This document shows positions 27,744 to 36,986 of a DNA stretch of 50,103 bases, one piece after another. The position numbers and the translations under genes were made by a program. The first letter of the stretch is position 1. Each line of letters opens with the position of its first letter. This stretch comes from Sulfurimonas crateris (GTDB lineage Bacteria > Campylobacterota > Campylobacteria > Campylobacterales > Sulfurimonadaceae): positions 1 through 50,103 of the forward strand of contig CAMCYC010000013.1 of NCBI GenBank assembly GCA_945883795.1, in the 5' to 3' direction. The notes under the pieces were generated by a model. It worked only from the letters and a program-made list of their open reading frames with translations, searched no databases and had not been told where the DNA came from.

Positions 27744-29177
27744 TTAATTTTTCTTACTTATTTGTGGAACTGTGATTTCAAAACATGCGCCACCATCGAT
27801 ATTTAAAACTTTTATCTTCCCTTTTATCTGATTTTCAACAATATCTTTTGACATGTAAAGTCCAAGTCCTGAACCATTTTTTGATTTTGTTGAAAAATAT
27901 GGTATAAAAATTTTATCAATTATTTCATCACTTATCCCTCCACCATTATCTAAAATACGCATAACGATTTGTTCTTTTTCATCTATATGAATTGAAGTTA
28001 GGATTCTTTTTTTCTCAATAGTTGTATTGGCTCTGAGTGCATCCGCACTATTTTGAAAAATATTGAGTAGCACTTGGTCCAATCTATCGTCCACCATGCT
28101 ATCACCACTATTATTTTCAAAAACAAATTCAATAAAACCACTTTCTAAAATTGGTAATACAATATTACTTACATTATTAAATAAAGTTGCAACAAAAATA
28201 GGGTTCCCTTTTTTTTCTTTGAAATAATCTTGAAAATTATCTATTGTTTTTGAAAGATGTTGAATAATAGATTTTGTTTTATTAAAATCAATAACAAAAC
28301 TATCTTTACTCAAAACACCAAGCTCATGTTGAATCTTCATTTTTGAAAGTATTGTGATAACAGTGGTTAAAGGTTGTCTCCATTGATGCGCTATCATAGC
28401 TATCATCTCACCCATAGAAGCTTGTTTTGCTTGAGCGAGAAAAAGTTTATTTTTTCTTTCAAGCTCTTTAAATGCTTCAATATTTTTCACTACGATAAGC
28501 ATTTTTGTTTCATTAAAATATTGAAAGATAGTTTCTGTCCAGACTAATGAACCGTCTTTTCTAATACATTGTTTTTCAATTTTTTGTGCAATTTGTGTTG
28601 TTCTTGCTTTTGCCAAAGTGTCACAATTTGCTTGTATAAATTCAGATACAGTGAGGTTGGAACATCGCTCTTGTTTTATCTCTTCAAGTGTATATCCAAG
28701 TAAATCCAAAATATAAGGATTTGCTTCTAAAAAATACCCCGTATTATCTACAAAAGCAATCCCAGTATTTACAGTTTCTATCACAAGCCTAAACTCTTCA
28801 AGTAATTCCAAATTTGCTTTATGGAATTGTTCCATTTTTTTTCTATCTGTAATATTAAAACGGATAGATTTATACCCAACTATATTATGGCTAATATCAA
28901 AAAGTGGTTCAATAGTAGATTCAACCCAATAGTAATCACCATCTTTTTTTCTATTTTTTACTTCACCATTCCAAATTTTACCCATGCTAATACTTTTCCA
29001 AAGCTCTTTAAAAACTTCACTCTTCATATCAGGATGGCGAACAATATTATGTGACTTGCCTATAAGTTCTTCTTTTGTATAACCACTAATAGTGCAAAAA
29101 GCATTACTAACATCTGTGATAATACCATTTTTATCAGTCGTGCTAGTAATATAGTATTTATCCTCAATTCTCATCAT
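27744..29177 (-). CDS. PAS-domain sensor histidine kinase
   Basis: A 477-residue soluble kinase with two PAS domains (about 15-125 with SNAFCTISGYTKEELIGKSH and a PAC segment; about 130-240 with NTGIAFVDNTGYFLEANPY). The H-box is MIAHQWRQPLTTV (about 265), followed by ATPase motifs (NIFQNSADALR, LDNGGGISDEI, GSGLGLYMSKDIVE). No membrane segments. The preceding REC gene ends on its first base (29177), so the two are coupled and probably form a two-component pair. Confidence 0.92.
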   Translation of the reverse strand: MMRIEDKYYITSTTDKNGIITDVSNAFCTISGYTKEELIGKSHNIVRHPDMKSEVFKELWKSISMGKIWNGEVKNRKKDGDYYWVESTIEPLFDISHNIVGYKSIRFNITDRKKMEQFHKANLELLEEFRLVIETVNTGIAFVDNTGYFLEANPYILDLLGYTLEEIKQERCSNLTVSEFIQANCDTLAKARTTQIAQKIEKQCIRKDGSLVWTETIFQYFNETKMLIVVKNIEAFKELERKNKLFLAQAKQASMGEMIAMIAHQWRQPLTTVITILSKMKIQHELGVLSKDSFVIDFNKTKSIIQHLSKTIDNFQDYFKEKKGNPIFVATLFNNVSNIVLPILESGFIEFVFENNSGDSMVDDRLDQVLLNIFQNSADALRANTTIEKKRILTSIHIDEKEQIVMRILDNGGGISDEIIDKIFIPYFSTKSKNGSGLGLYMSKDIVENQIKGKIKVLNIDGGACFEITVPQISKKN

Positions 29178-30163
29178 TAAAATATTTCCAATGCTTCTTC
29201 GCTAAGATGTATATTTAAAACATTATGCTTTAACTGCTCAATAGAACTATTTAAAGAATCTTCCAAATAATGAATGTCTATAGAATCTTTATAAATAAAA
29301 GTGCTATCTATAAACCTTGAAATATCATCATAAATAAACTCTAAAATTTTAAACTGATTCATTTGCTTTTCACTCAGTATTGAATAATCTAAAGTTTCTA
29401 TAAAAGATGCAAGCTCAAAAAGAGAAAGCGTCATATTTTTCATAGCTTCAATTTGAGAAAGTATTGTATGCATCTTTCGTAAAACGGCACTTATTTCATG
29501 CAGAACTTCTTTTGTAATTTTATTCGTATATATAAGTTCAACAAAATATCCAAACTCTTCTTTAAGTTCTATAAGAATAATAATCTCGTCTAAAATAGCC
29601 GCCCAAAGAACTTCATCTTCTTCAAGTGTTCTCGCAAAATCTTTCCCAGTCATAGGCACATGTCCCAAACCTCGTGGAATAATTTTTGAATTTTTCACTG
29701 TTAGCGTATTTTCATTCTTTGAACTAAACAACTCCGTTGGATTTTCTTTATATGCTCGAGATAAAACTATCTCTTCTGCAACTTTTAATAAACGGTATAA
29801 AAGCTCATGGTCATCAAAAGGTTTATGGATAAATTGACGGATACCAATATCTACAAGCTCAACGAGATAAGAGACTTCACTATGCGCAGTTAATATTATA
29901 ATATTTTGATGTTCATCAATATCCTTAATTTTACGACTCAAATCAATACCATTCAAAAAAGGCATTGTTATATCACTCATGACAATATCAAAACTCCCAT
30001 TTTTATATAACTCCAAACCTTCTCTTCCATTGTATGCAAACTCAACATTTTTAAAAAACATTTTAGATATCTCGACAAGCTCCTCATTTAAGCTTCTATC
30101 GTCTTCTACTATTAAGAGCGTTAAGTCTTTTGCAAAAACTTTTAATTCAACAGAAATATTCAT
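29177..30163 (-). CDS. response regulator with N-terminal REC and unrecognised C-terminal region
   Basis: A 328-residue protein. The REC domain (about 12-130) has LIVEDD, acceptor Asp in IVMSDITMPFLNG, ILTAHSE and HKPFDDHE. The C-terminal 190 residues are helical and acidic, without a DNA-binding, GGDEF or HD-GYP motif that I can recognise. It may be a protein-interaction output. It is the first gene of the chemosensory unit, upstream of the PAS kinase. The 258-bp divergent region before it separates it from mgtE. Confidence 0.85.
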   Translation of the reverse strand: MNISVELKVFAKDLTLLIVEDDRSLNEELVEISKMFFKNVEFAYNGREGLELYKNGSFDIVMSDITMPFLNGIDLSRKIKDIDEHQNIIILTAHSEVSYLVELVDIGIRQFIHKPFDDHELLYRLLKVAEEIVLSRAYKENPTELFSSKNENTLTVKNSKIIPRGLGHVPMTGKDFARTLEEDEVLWAAILDEIIILIELKEEFGYFVELIYTNKITKEVLHEISAVLRKMHTILSQIEAMKNMTLSLFELASFIETLDYSILSEKQMNQFKILEFIYDDISRFIDSTFIYKDSIDIHYLEDSLNSSIEQLKHNVLNIHLSEEALEIF

Positions 30164-30421
30164 ATCTCACACAGCCTCCATGATTTTACTATTTTTTTTA
30201 ATTGCTTATTAACCTGAATTGTATACTTCTTTTAAATCACTTTATTATCGATTCTAATTAAGAAAGATTATCAAATCCAGATTATTATGAAAAAGTATAG
30301 CGAAAATCAAATGAGGATTAGAAATTTTAAAAGATAAAAAGGGCTATCTAACATTATTTGATTCTAAGTTTTTGAGTGTATTATTCAAAATTGAAAAGAT
30401 TTCTTTTACAAAAGGGAAAAA

Positions 30422-31792
30422 ATGGCAGAAAACTCAAATATAGACACAATTGAATTAATCAATAAAATATCTTATGAATTAGAAGAGTATTCCGCTGATA
30501 ATACAACTATTCACCCTTATGATATATCTGAATTATTATTAGAACTTAGAGATATAAGCGATATTGAATATCTCAAAATTATCAAACAAATTCCGCATGA
30601 ACTCTTTGCTGAAGTTCTCTCGGAAATGCCTGATTATGTACAAGAAGAGATAAGTGAACTCTTAAGCATTAAAAAACTAGCAGATATTACCTCCAAAATG
30701 GATACTGATGATGCAGCTACTTTCCTTCAAATTATCAGTGATGAGCATGAAGATACTGCCAATAAAATCCTTGAGACTTTCGATAGTGAAGACAAAAAAA
30801 TTATTGAACAACTTATTGCCTATAGCGAAGATGAAGCTGGTTCTTACATGCAAACAGAGCTTTTTAGTGCTAATATTAATGAGAAAATTGGCGATTCATT
30901 AAAAAGATTAAAAAAGCTCAAAGAAACAGATGAAGTCAGTAATATTTGGCATGCACATTTAGTAGATAATGATGGAGTTTATGTAGGTTCTGTTGGTCTT
31001 GAAGAGCTTATTATCTTTGAACATGATTTAAAATTTAGTGATATACCATCGGATAAATTTAAAAATTATCATATTAATCATAAAGCAGATATTGATGAAG
31101 CTGTAGAGATGTTTACAAACTACAATCTATCAAGTCTTCCTGTTGTGAATGAACATGAAAAGCTTTTGGGAAGAATCACCTCAGATGATATTTACGATAT
31201 TATCCAAGAAAGTGCAACAGAACAAATCTATAACATGGCAGGTGTTAATGATGATGCAGAGCAAGAGGAAGATTTCTTTCAAATCGGAAAAACAAGAGCT
31301 ATCTGGCTTGGAATTAACCTCATCACAGCTATAGCCGCTTCACTCGTTATTAGTTTGTTTGATTCAACTATTCAATCTATTGTAGCCCTTGCAGTGCTTA
31401 TGCCAATTGTTGCTTCAATGGGTGGAAATGCTGGAACACAAACACTTACAGTTACCGTTAGACAAATGGCTTTAGGTGAGATTGAAGGGAGTGATGCAAA
31501 AAAAACAATTTATAAAGAGGTATTATTATCATTGATAAATGGTTTATTATTTGCGGTTATTATTGGAGTTGTTTCCTATTTTTGGTTTCATATCCCTCTA
31601 CTTGGAGTCGTAATTGCATTATCTATGATTATTAACTTATTTAGTGCTGGTTTTTTTGGAGCATCTATCCCTCTCATTTTACAAAAACTAGATATTGACC
31701 CCGCAGTTGGAAGTACCGTACTTCTCACAACAGTGACAGATATAGTAGGATTTTTTAGCTTTTTAGGGCTTGCAACACTTATATTATTATAA
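30422..31792 (+). CDS. mgtE: magnesium transporter MgtE family
   Basis: A 456-residue protein. The N-terminal MgtE_N helical domain (about 20-130) contains LLSIKKLADITSKMDTDDAA. A CBS pair follows (about 135-260, with SSLPVVNEHEKLLGRITSDD), then five membrane helices (about 290-456) with the pore motif MPIVASMGGNAGTQTLTV. It takes up Mg2+, gated by Mg2+ binding to the CBS/N domains. It precedes a CaCA exchanger by 14 bp, forming a divalent-cation pair. Confidence 0.95.
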   Translation: MAENSNIDTIELINKISYELEEYSADNTTIHPYDISELLLELRDISDIEYLKIIKQIPHELFAEVLSEMPDYVQEEISELLSIKKLADITSKMDTDDAATFLQIISDEHEDTANKILETFDSEDKKIIEQLIAYSEDEAGSYMQTELFSANINEKIGDSLKRLKKLKETDEVSNIWHAHLVDNDGVYVGSVGLEELIIFEHDLKFSDIPSDKFKNYHINHKADIDEAVEMFTNYNLSSLPVVNEHEKLLGRITSDDIYDIIQESATEQIYNMAGVNDDAEQEEDFFQIGKTRAIWLGINLITAIAASLVISLFDSTIQSIVALAVLMPIVASMGGNAGTQTLTVTVRQMALGEIEGSDAKKTIYKEVLLSLINGLLFAVIIGVVSYFWFHIPLLGVVIALSMIINLFSAGFFGASIPLILQKLDIDPAVGSTVLLTTVTDIVGFFSFLGLATLILL

Positions 31793-31806
31793 AAGGAATA
31801 AAAAAA

Positions 31807-32967
31807 ATGGAAGATGGCGAACAGGTTAAGGCAAATAAGTTTAAATATTTCATAGATGATTATTGGGATATTTTTTTAGGAATAATTTCTATAGTTTTAG
31901 CATTTTATTTTCATGAGCATCATAAAATGATTATTTCAACTTTATTTGCCGCAATAAGTATAGGAAGTTTATCAATTACCGTTTCAGAAATAGCAGAGAT
32001 ACTCTCAGAAAAATTACAAGAGCCTTATGGAAGTTTTGTCTTAACGCTGAGTGCTGTTATTGTAGAAATAATCCTTCTTTATCTCATTCTTTTACAAGTG
32101 CATCAATCACCAGAAGTTTTAAATACCGTCAAAGGCGGAATAATCTCCGCTGTTATTGTAGACATGAATGTACTTTTAGGTCTTGCAGTTTTTTTAGGTG
32201 GGCTTAAATTTAGACAACAAGAACACAACAAAGAAACATCAAGTGCTTACACAACTATTCTATTTGTAGCCTCTGTTGCTCTTTTAGTCCCTAGCCTCCT
32301 TGGACAATCAGCACAACATACGCACCAACAAGTCTTAGACGCTTCGATACTTATCGCCTTTGTCCTTTTTGTTTTTTATGTCATCATTGTAATTTTTCAA
32401 ACAAAAACACATACACATTTTTTTAAGCAAACGGCTAGAAGCAGAATTTTTAGACTTAAACGAAAAATGAAAGAGGAAGATACAAATCAAGAAGATGATT
32501 ATATTTTTGAAAAATTTAATAATTTTGGACTTATTTTCTCTATTTTTATATTTATAGCAATTATAGCTCTTGGTGCAGAAGTGTTCGCAAATGATGGAGT
32601 AAAACTAGCAAAAGAGTATGGAGTATCAGCTGGTCTTTCTGGTTTGCTTATAGCCATTGTAGCAGTCTCTCCAGAGATAGTAACAGCTATAAAAGCTGCC
32701 AAAAATGATGAGATTCAAAGAGTTGTGAATATCGCTATGGGAGCTTCAACTGTTTCTATTTTGTTGACAGTTCCTATTTTAATGCTACTTGCATTTTATA
32801 GCCATATCCCACTTTCGCTTGACTTCAACCCACTCGAAATTGGAGCATTAATTTTAACAATTTTACTTGTTTCCAAAACTACAGATGATGGACATACCAA
32901 CTACTTTGAAGGGATTTCCCATCTCATGTTTTTTGCGGCGTATGTTATTATTGCGGCGTATTATTAA
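31807..32967 (+). CDS. CaCA-family cation exchanger (ChaA-like Ca2+/Na+:H+ antiporter)
   Basis: A 386-residue membrane protein with about 10-11 helices. Two inverted alpha-repeats carry GSFVLTLSAVIVEI (about 75-90) and AIVAVSPEIVTAIKAAKN (about 280-300). A cytosolic charged loop (about 215-235) lies between them. ChaA-type relatives export Ca2+ or Na+ in exchange for protons; specificity is not determinable here. Co-transcribed with mgtE. Confidence 0.88.
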   Translation: MEDGEQVKANKFKYFIDDYWDIFLGIISIVLAFYFHEHHKMIISTLFAAISIGSLSITVSEIAEILSEKLQEPYGSFVLTLSAVIVEIILLYLILLQVHQSPEVLNTVKGGIISAVIVDMNVLLGLAVFLGGLKFRQQEHNKETSSAYTTILFVASVALLVPSLLGQSAQHTHQQVLDASILIAFVLFVFYVIIVIFQTKTHTHFFKQTARSRIFRLKRKMKEEDTNQEDDYIFEKFNNFGLIFSIFIFIAIIALGAEVFANDGVKLAKEYGVSAGLSGLLIAIVAVSPEIVTAIKAAKNDEIQRVVNIAMGASTVSILLTVPILMLLAFYSHIPLSLDFNPLEIGALILTILLVSKTTDDGHTNYFEGISHLMFFAAYVIIAAYY

Positions 32968-33044
32968 TGTTTCAATACTCTTCATTAATTGAAAAGTTTA
33001 GTTTAGATAAAATCTATTTTTATATTAAATAAGGTATACCGCTT

Positions 33045-33146
33045 ATGAATGATTTAATAAATACTCAATATTTTAAGGAGTATAGAAAAGAGCTTGGATT
33101 TAGTAGACAAGATGATGTCAAAATTTTTTTGGTGCCAAAGATATAA
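33045..33146 (+). pseudogene. N-terminal fragment of the restriction endonuclease, frameshifted
   Basis: A 33-codon ORF (MNDLINTQYFKEYRKELGF then SRQDDVKIFLVPKI) whose TAA overlaps the ATG of the next ORF by one base. In the other frame the end reads on naturally as FFGAKDIMPTIDFN, so one extra base in the A4T7 tract (33119-33129 area) would fuse the two ORFs. It is therefore best seen as the first exon-like piece of a broken or phase-variable endonuclease. An independent leader peptide is less likely. Confidence 0.55.
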
Positions 33147-33829
33147 TGCCAACGATTGATTTTAATTATATAGAGCTTTTAAATAATCGACTTATAGAAA
33201 TAATCAAAAAATTAAATAATTTAGTGACTAAAGAAATATTTCTCTCTGATATTGAAAAATTTTGTACAGAAAATATTCACAATATTTTTCAAAAATTAAA
33301 AGATAACAATATCATTGAAAGACTTAATAATCAAGGTAGAAGACCTGAACAAGTATATTTTTCTTGGATGAGAGGGTATATAATTTCAAGCTATTTTTTA
33401 AAAGCAGTCAGCAAATTTTTTAATGTTCCTCTCGAAAATATCTCATTAATTGGGGATGATGATTTGATAAATATAGAATCATTTAAACGAACTCCTACAG
33501 CTGATTTGGAAATAATATTAGAAGATAAAAGTAAATTAAGAATAGAAGTGCAATCAGGATTTCAAGGGATTAATGACATCAAGCAACATAAAGTTCTTGA
33601 AGCAAAAAAGATAGCTCAAGAAAAAAATATCTCTTCTCTAGCGATTCATTTTGATTTATTTAATGGACAAGTTGCATTTCTATCTCTCGATAATATTGAA
33701 GATGACAGTGTAAACTGGATTACAAGACAACAAATGGAAGGTCAAACTGTTTTTAATATTGATCAAAATTATTTTGTATGGAAACTTACAGAAAATCTAC
33801 CAAAATTTAATGATATATTTACAAAATAA
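33146..33829 (+). CDS. type II restriction endonuclease (body), probably missing its N-terminus by frameshift
   Basis: A 227-codon ORF directly before a cytosine-5 methyltransferase gene (2-bp gap). A PD-(D/E)xK-like core is suggested by TADLEIILEDKSKLRIEVQSG (about 110-130: Asp, then Glu-x-Gln). Other segments such as GRRPEQVYFSWMRGY and INDIKQHKVLEAKKIA look conserved, but I cannot name the subtype or target site. No good ribosome site precedes ATG 33146; it overlaps the stop of the 33-codon ORF, so translation would depend on coupling or on a frameshift. If the shift is real the enzyme is probably inactive unless slippage restores it. Confidence 0.7.
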   Translation: MPTIDFNYIELLNNRLIEIIKKLNNLVTKEIFLSDIEKFCTENIHNIFQKLKDNNIIERLNNQGRRPEQVYFSWMRGYIISSYFLKAVSKFFNVPLENISLIGDDDLINIESFKRTPTADLEIILEDKSKLRIEVQSGFQGINDIKQHKVLEAKKIAQEKNISSLAIHFDLFNGQVAFLSLDNIEDDSVNWITRQQMEGQTVFNIDQNYFVWKLTENLPKFNDIFTK

Positions 33830-33831
33830 AT

Positions 33832-34938
33832 ATGCGAACAATCAAAGTTTTAGATTTATTTGCAGGAGTTGGAGGTCTTAGCTATGGCTTTGCACATGAT
33901 GATAATTTTCATATAATCGCAGCAAATGAAATTTTACCAGACATGGCAAAGGCTTATTCATTGAATCATCCATCAGTAAAAGTATATAATTGTGACATAA
34001 AAGATTTCGGGCTTCTTAATCTTCAAACTGATTTCAAAATTCAAAAAAATGATATTGATTTAATTATTGGTGGTCCACCATGCCAAGCATTTTCAACCGT
34101 TGGCAAAAGACTTATTGATGACCCACGAGGAAAACTCTTTCAAGACTACTATAGGATACTCAAGGAATTAAATCCTAAAATATTTTTATTTGAAAATGTA
34201 AAAGGACTTTTGTCAATGCAGAAAGGGGAATTACTAAAAACAATTTTATCCCTTTTTGAATCACTTGGTTATAAAGTAAAATATCAGGTCTTAAACGCTG
34301 CAGATTATGGTGTACCTCAAGTTCGTGAAAGATTAATTATTATTGGTACAAAGCTAAAATCAGAATTCCAATACCCAAAAAAAACACATTCAAATCAAGA
34401 GAATAATCTCTTTAGTGAAAATTTAAAGCCATATCTAACACTTTCAGAAGCTATAAGTGACTTACCTTTTATTAAAAGCGATGCAGTGAGTTTTGAATAT
34501 AGTAGTCAAGAAAAAAATGAATTTCAAAAACTTATGAGAGTAAATGCACCAAAAAAATTAATGGACCACAATTCACCTAAAAATAATGATAGATTAATTC
34601 GTCTTATGGAATGTCTACCAGATGGAGGAAGTCCAGAAGATGTACCAGAAGAGTTACGACCTACAAGTGGTTTTAAAAATACCTATTGCAGGTTATGGTG
34701 GGAGAGACCATCTCCGACAATTACAAGAAATTTAAGTACTCCATCATCATCAAGATGTATCCATCCAAAGGTAGCAAGACCTTTAACTACGAGAGAAGGA
34801 GCAAGAATACAATGTTTTCCTGATGATTATATTTTTTATGGTTCAAGAAGTTCTAAAAATTTACAAATTGGCAATGCAGTACCTACTTTCCTATCTATTG
34901 CACTCAAAAATTCAATTAAAATTCACTTTCAAAATTAA
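33832..34938 (+). CDS. DNA (cytosine-5-)-methyltransferase of a type II R-M system
   Basis: A 368-residue C5 methyltransferase. Motif I is DLFAGVGGLSYGF (7-19), motif IV GGPPCQAFSTVGKR with the catalytic Cys, motif VI FENVKG, motif VIII VRERLIIIG, and motifs IX-X LTTREGARIQCFPDDY and GNAVP near the end. The target-recognition region (about 250-300) includes the variable LPDGGSPEDVP stretch; its DNA target cannot be read by eye. It appears complete, so it could protect the genome even if its partner nuclease is broken. Confidence 0.93.
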   Translation: MRTIKVLDLFAGVGGLSYGFAHDDNFHIIAANEILPDMAKAYSLNHPSVKVYNCDIKDFGLLNLQTDFKIQKNDIDLIIGGPPCQAFSTVGKRLIDDPRGKLFQDYYRILKELNPKIFLFENVKGLLSMQKGELLKTILSLFESLGYKVKYQVLNAADYGVPQVRERLIIIGTKLKSEFQYPKKTHSNQENNLFSENLKPYLTLSEAISDLPFIKSDAVSFEYSSQEKNEFQKLMRVNAPKKLMDHNSPKNNDRLIRLMECLPDGGSPEDVPEELRPTSGFKNTYCRLWWERPSPTITRNLSTPSSSRCIHPKVARPLTTREGARIQCFPDDYIFYGSRSSKNLQIGNAVPTFLSIALKNSIKIHFQN

Positions 34939-34968
34939 TAAAAAATTTAATATTATAAAAGGCTTACC

Positions 34969-36237
34969 ATGGTGATTCCAACTGATTTATTAAAAGATAA
35001 AAAGATACTTTTAGGTGTAACTGGTTCTATTGCTATTTACAAATCCTTAGAATTAGTGCGACTTTTTGTGAAAGCGGGAGCAGAGGTTAAAGTTGTCATG
35101 AGTGAATCAGCAAAAAAATTTATCACTCCGCTTACCTTTGAAACACTCAGCTCAAACCAAGTGCTAGATGACACCAACGAATCATGGGCAAATAGCCATA
35201 ATCATATCAAAATAACCCAATGGGCAGATTTATTTGTGATAGCTCCAGCCACTGCAAATACTATTGCAAAACTTGCAAATGCAATAGCAGATAATATCCT
35301 TTTACAATGCGCCCTTGCCTATCCGCATCTCAAAATTCTGGCACCATCAGCAAATACCAACATGATAAAAAATCCAATCACACAAGCAAATCTCAAAATG
35401 CTTGCTATTGCAAATTATGAAATTTTGGGTACACAAACAAAAGAGCTTGCATGTAAAACTACAGGCGATGGTGCAATGGCTGAACCTCTCGACATTTTTT
35501 ACAAAGCCGCAAAAGCACTTCTTCATGAAGAGTTTTGGGAGAGTAGAATGGTAATAGTCACAGGTGGCGGAACAATAGAAAAGATAGATGAAGTGCGTTA
35601 TATCTCAAACTTTTCAAGCGGTAAAATGGCTTCGAGTCTTGCCACTGCACTCTATTGCAAAGGTGCTGATGTCAATCTTATTGCAACAAGATTTGAATCA
35701 GATTTACCCAAAGAGATGCACAAAATCGAGGTAGAAAATACACAAGAGATGCTAGAATATTTGGTTGATTCGATACGCATCGCAAAAAAAGGGAAACTCT
35801 CCAAACCAACACTCATGCGAGATGAGCATATCCATCTTATTCAAAAAAAGCCCTATCTTTTCATGGCAGCGGCTGTGAGTGACTATACGCCAGAATTTGT
35901 ACAAAGCGGAAAACTTAAAAAAGAGATGCTTGGAGAAAACTGGGAACTTAAAATGAAAAAAAATAGAGATATTTTAAGTACACTTGACAAAGATGGGATT
36001 GTAACTATCGGTTTTAAAGCGGAAATGGATATAGAAAATGCAGTTGCAAATGCTTCAAAAATGTTAGAAAATAAAAAACTCGATGCCGTCTGCTTAAATA
36101 TTCTCAAAGACTCTTCAAGTTTTGGTAGCGATACAAATACAATAGAGTTTATAAGCAAAGAAAAACAAGAATCAATTCCTCAAGCAGATAAACTGAGTGT
36201 AGCGTTTGAGATACTAAAGTACGCAAAAAATCTATGA
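34969..36237 (+). CDS. coaBC: bifunctional phosphopantothenoylcysteine decarboxylase / phosphopantothenate--cysteine ligase
   Basis: Two steps of coenzyme A synthesis in one 422-residue protein. The N-terminal flavin-dependent CoaC part has GVTGSIAIYKSLELVRL, the active-site SHNHIKITQWADL and the ANTNMIKNP segment. The C-terminal CoaB part begins near 195 with VTGGGTIEKIDEVRYISNFSSGKMA and contains FMAAAVSDYTP and KMKKNRDIL. It is the first gene of a plus-strand unit; its stop overlaps the next start by 4 bp (ATGA). Confidence 0.96.
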   Translation: MVIPTDLLKDKKILLGVTGSIAIYKSLELVRLFVKAGAEVKVVMSESAKKFITPLTFETLSSNQVLDDTNESWANSHNHIKITQWADLFVIAPATANTIAKLANAIADNILLQCALAYPHLKILAPSANTNMIKNPITQANLKMLAIANYEILGTQTKELACKTTGDGAMAEPLDIFYKAAKALLHEEFWESRMVIVTGGGTIEKIDEVRYISNFSSGKMASSLATALYCKGADVNLIATRFESDLPKEMHKIEVENTQEMLEYLVDSIRIAKKGKLSKPTLMRDEHIHLIQKKPYLFMAAAVSDYTPEFVQSGKLKKEMLGENWELKMKKNRDILSTLDKDGIVTIGFKAEMDIENAVANASKMLENKKLDAVCLNILKDSSSFGSDTNTIEFISKEKQESIPQADKLSVAFEILKYAKNL

Positions 36238-36986
36238 GTTTTTCTTTATCTCAACTTACATCTTTAACAAAGCTTCTTGCAACAAATCCCAATGAAGTAA
36301 AAGCACTTGTAAAATTAGTTTCTGTTGATGTGCTCAAATCACTTGGAGAGGCAAAATACACTGTTTTAGTAGATAATAAAACACTCACAGCCCAAAGTGA
36401 AAAACCTCTCGCTGAAGGGGTAAAATACTGGTCACAACTCACACAACCAAAAAATAGCCATGCACAGCTTTTACATCCACAAAAAATGCCACAGCAACTC
36501 GAAAATATTCAAAATTCAAATATTAGATATTCCCTAAAAGAGCTACAAACCCTAATAATATCTCCAAAACCTGAGACCATATTAAAACAAAATTTATTAG
36601 AAAATTTAAGCAATGCACAAACAAAAGAGCAGTTTTCAAATGCTTCGAATCTTTTACTCTCATTACAAAACAACATTTTTACAATTCCCATGTACCACGA
36701 GAACCGTTTTGCTATTTTGCAATTTAAAAAAAGGTACAATAAGAAATCAAAAACAACTCAGCTTGATTTTTATGCAGCACTTGAATTTTTAGGTCCTATT
36801 TCAGGTGTTGTAACACTTGAAGATGGTTGTATCGATGTTTCATTACATGTTGCTTTTAGTACAACAAAAATTTTTTTGGAGAACGATATGGAAAATTTTT
36901 CTTATAATGTAAATATATCTCTTATTGAAGATATCCAACCGCTCTACATTACAACTAACAACTCAATTTTGGATATAAGTATATGA
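36234..36986 (+). CDS. FliK-like (hook-length control-type) protein
   Basis: A 250-residue protein. The N-terminal part (about 38-75: AKYTVLVDNKTLTAQSEKPL) resembles the small beta domain in FliK-like proteins, and the C-terminal region (about 180-230: FLGPISGVVTLEDGCIDVSL) resembles the FliK C-terminal domain. The family call is tentative. Ribosome access is by overlap with coaBC (ATGA) and its own stop overlaps uppS by 4 bp, so it belongs to a housekeeping operon, not a flagellar one. Confidence 0.5.
   Translation: MSFSLSQLTSLTKLLATNPNEVKALVKLVSVDVLKSLGEAKYTVLVDNKTLTAQSEKPLAEGVKYWSQLTQPKNSHAQLLHPQKMPQQLENIQNSNIRYSLKELQTLIISPKPETILKQNLLENLSNAQTKEQFSNASNLLLSLQNNIFTIPMYHENRFAILQFKKRYNKKSKTTQLDFYAALEFLGPISGVVTLEDGCIDVSLHVAFSTTKIFLENDMENFSYNVNISLIEDIQPLYITTNNSILDISI

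Noticed and set aside
30164-30421. Riboswitch upstream of mgtE
   Set aside because: No conserved Mg-sensor core or strong stem structure could be recognised; the 258-bp region is AT-rich with no clear feature.
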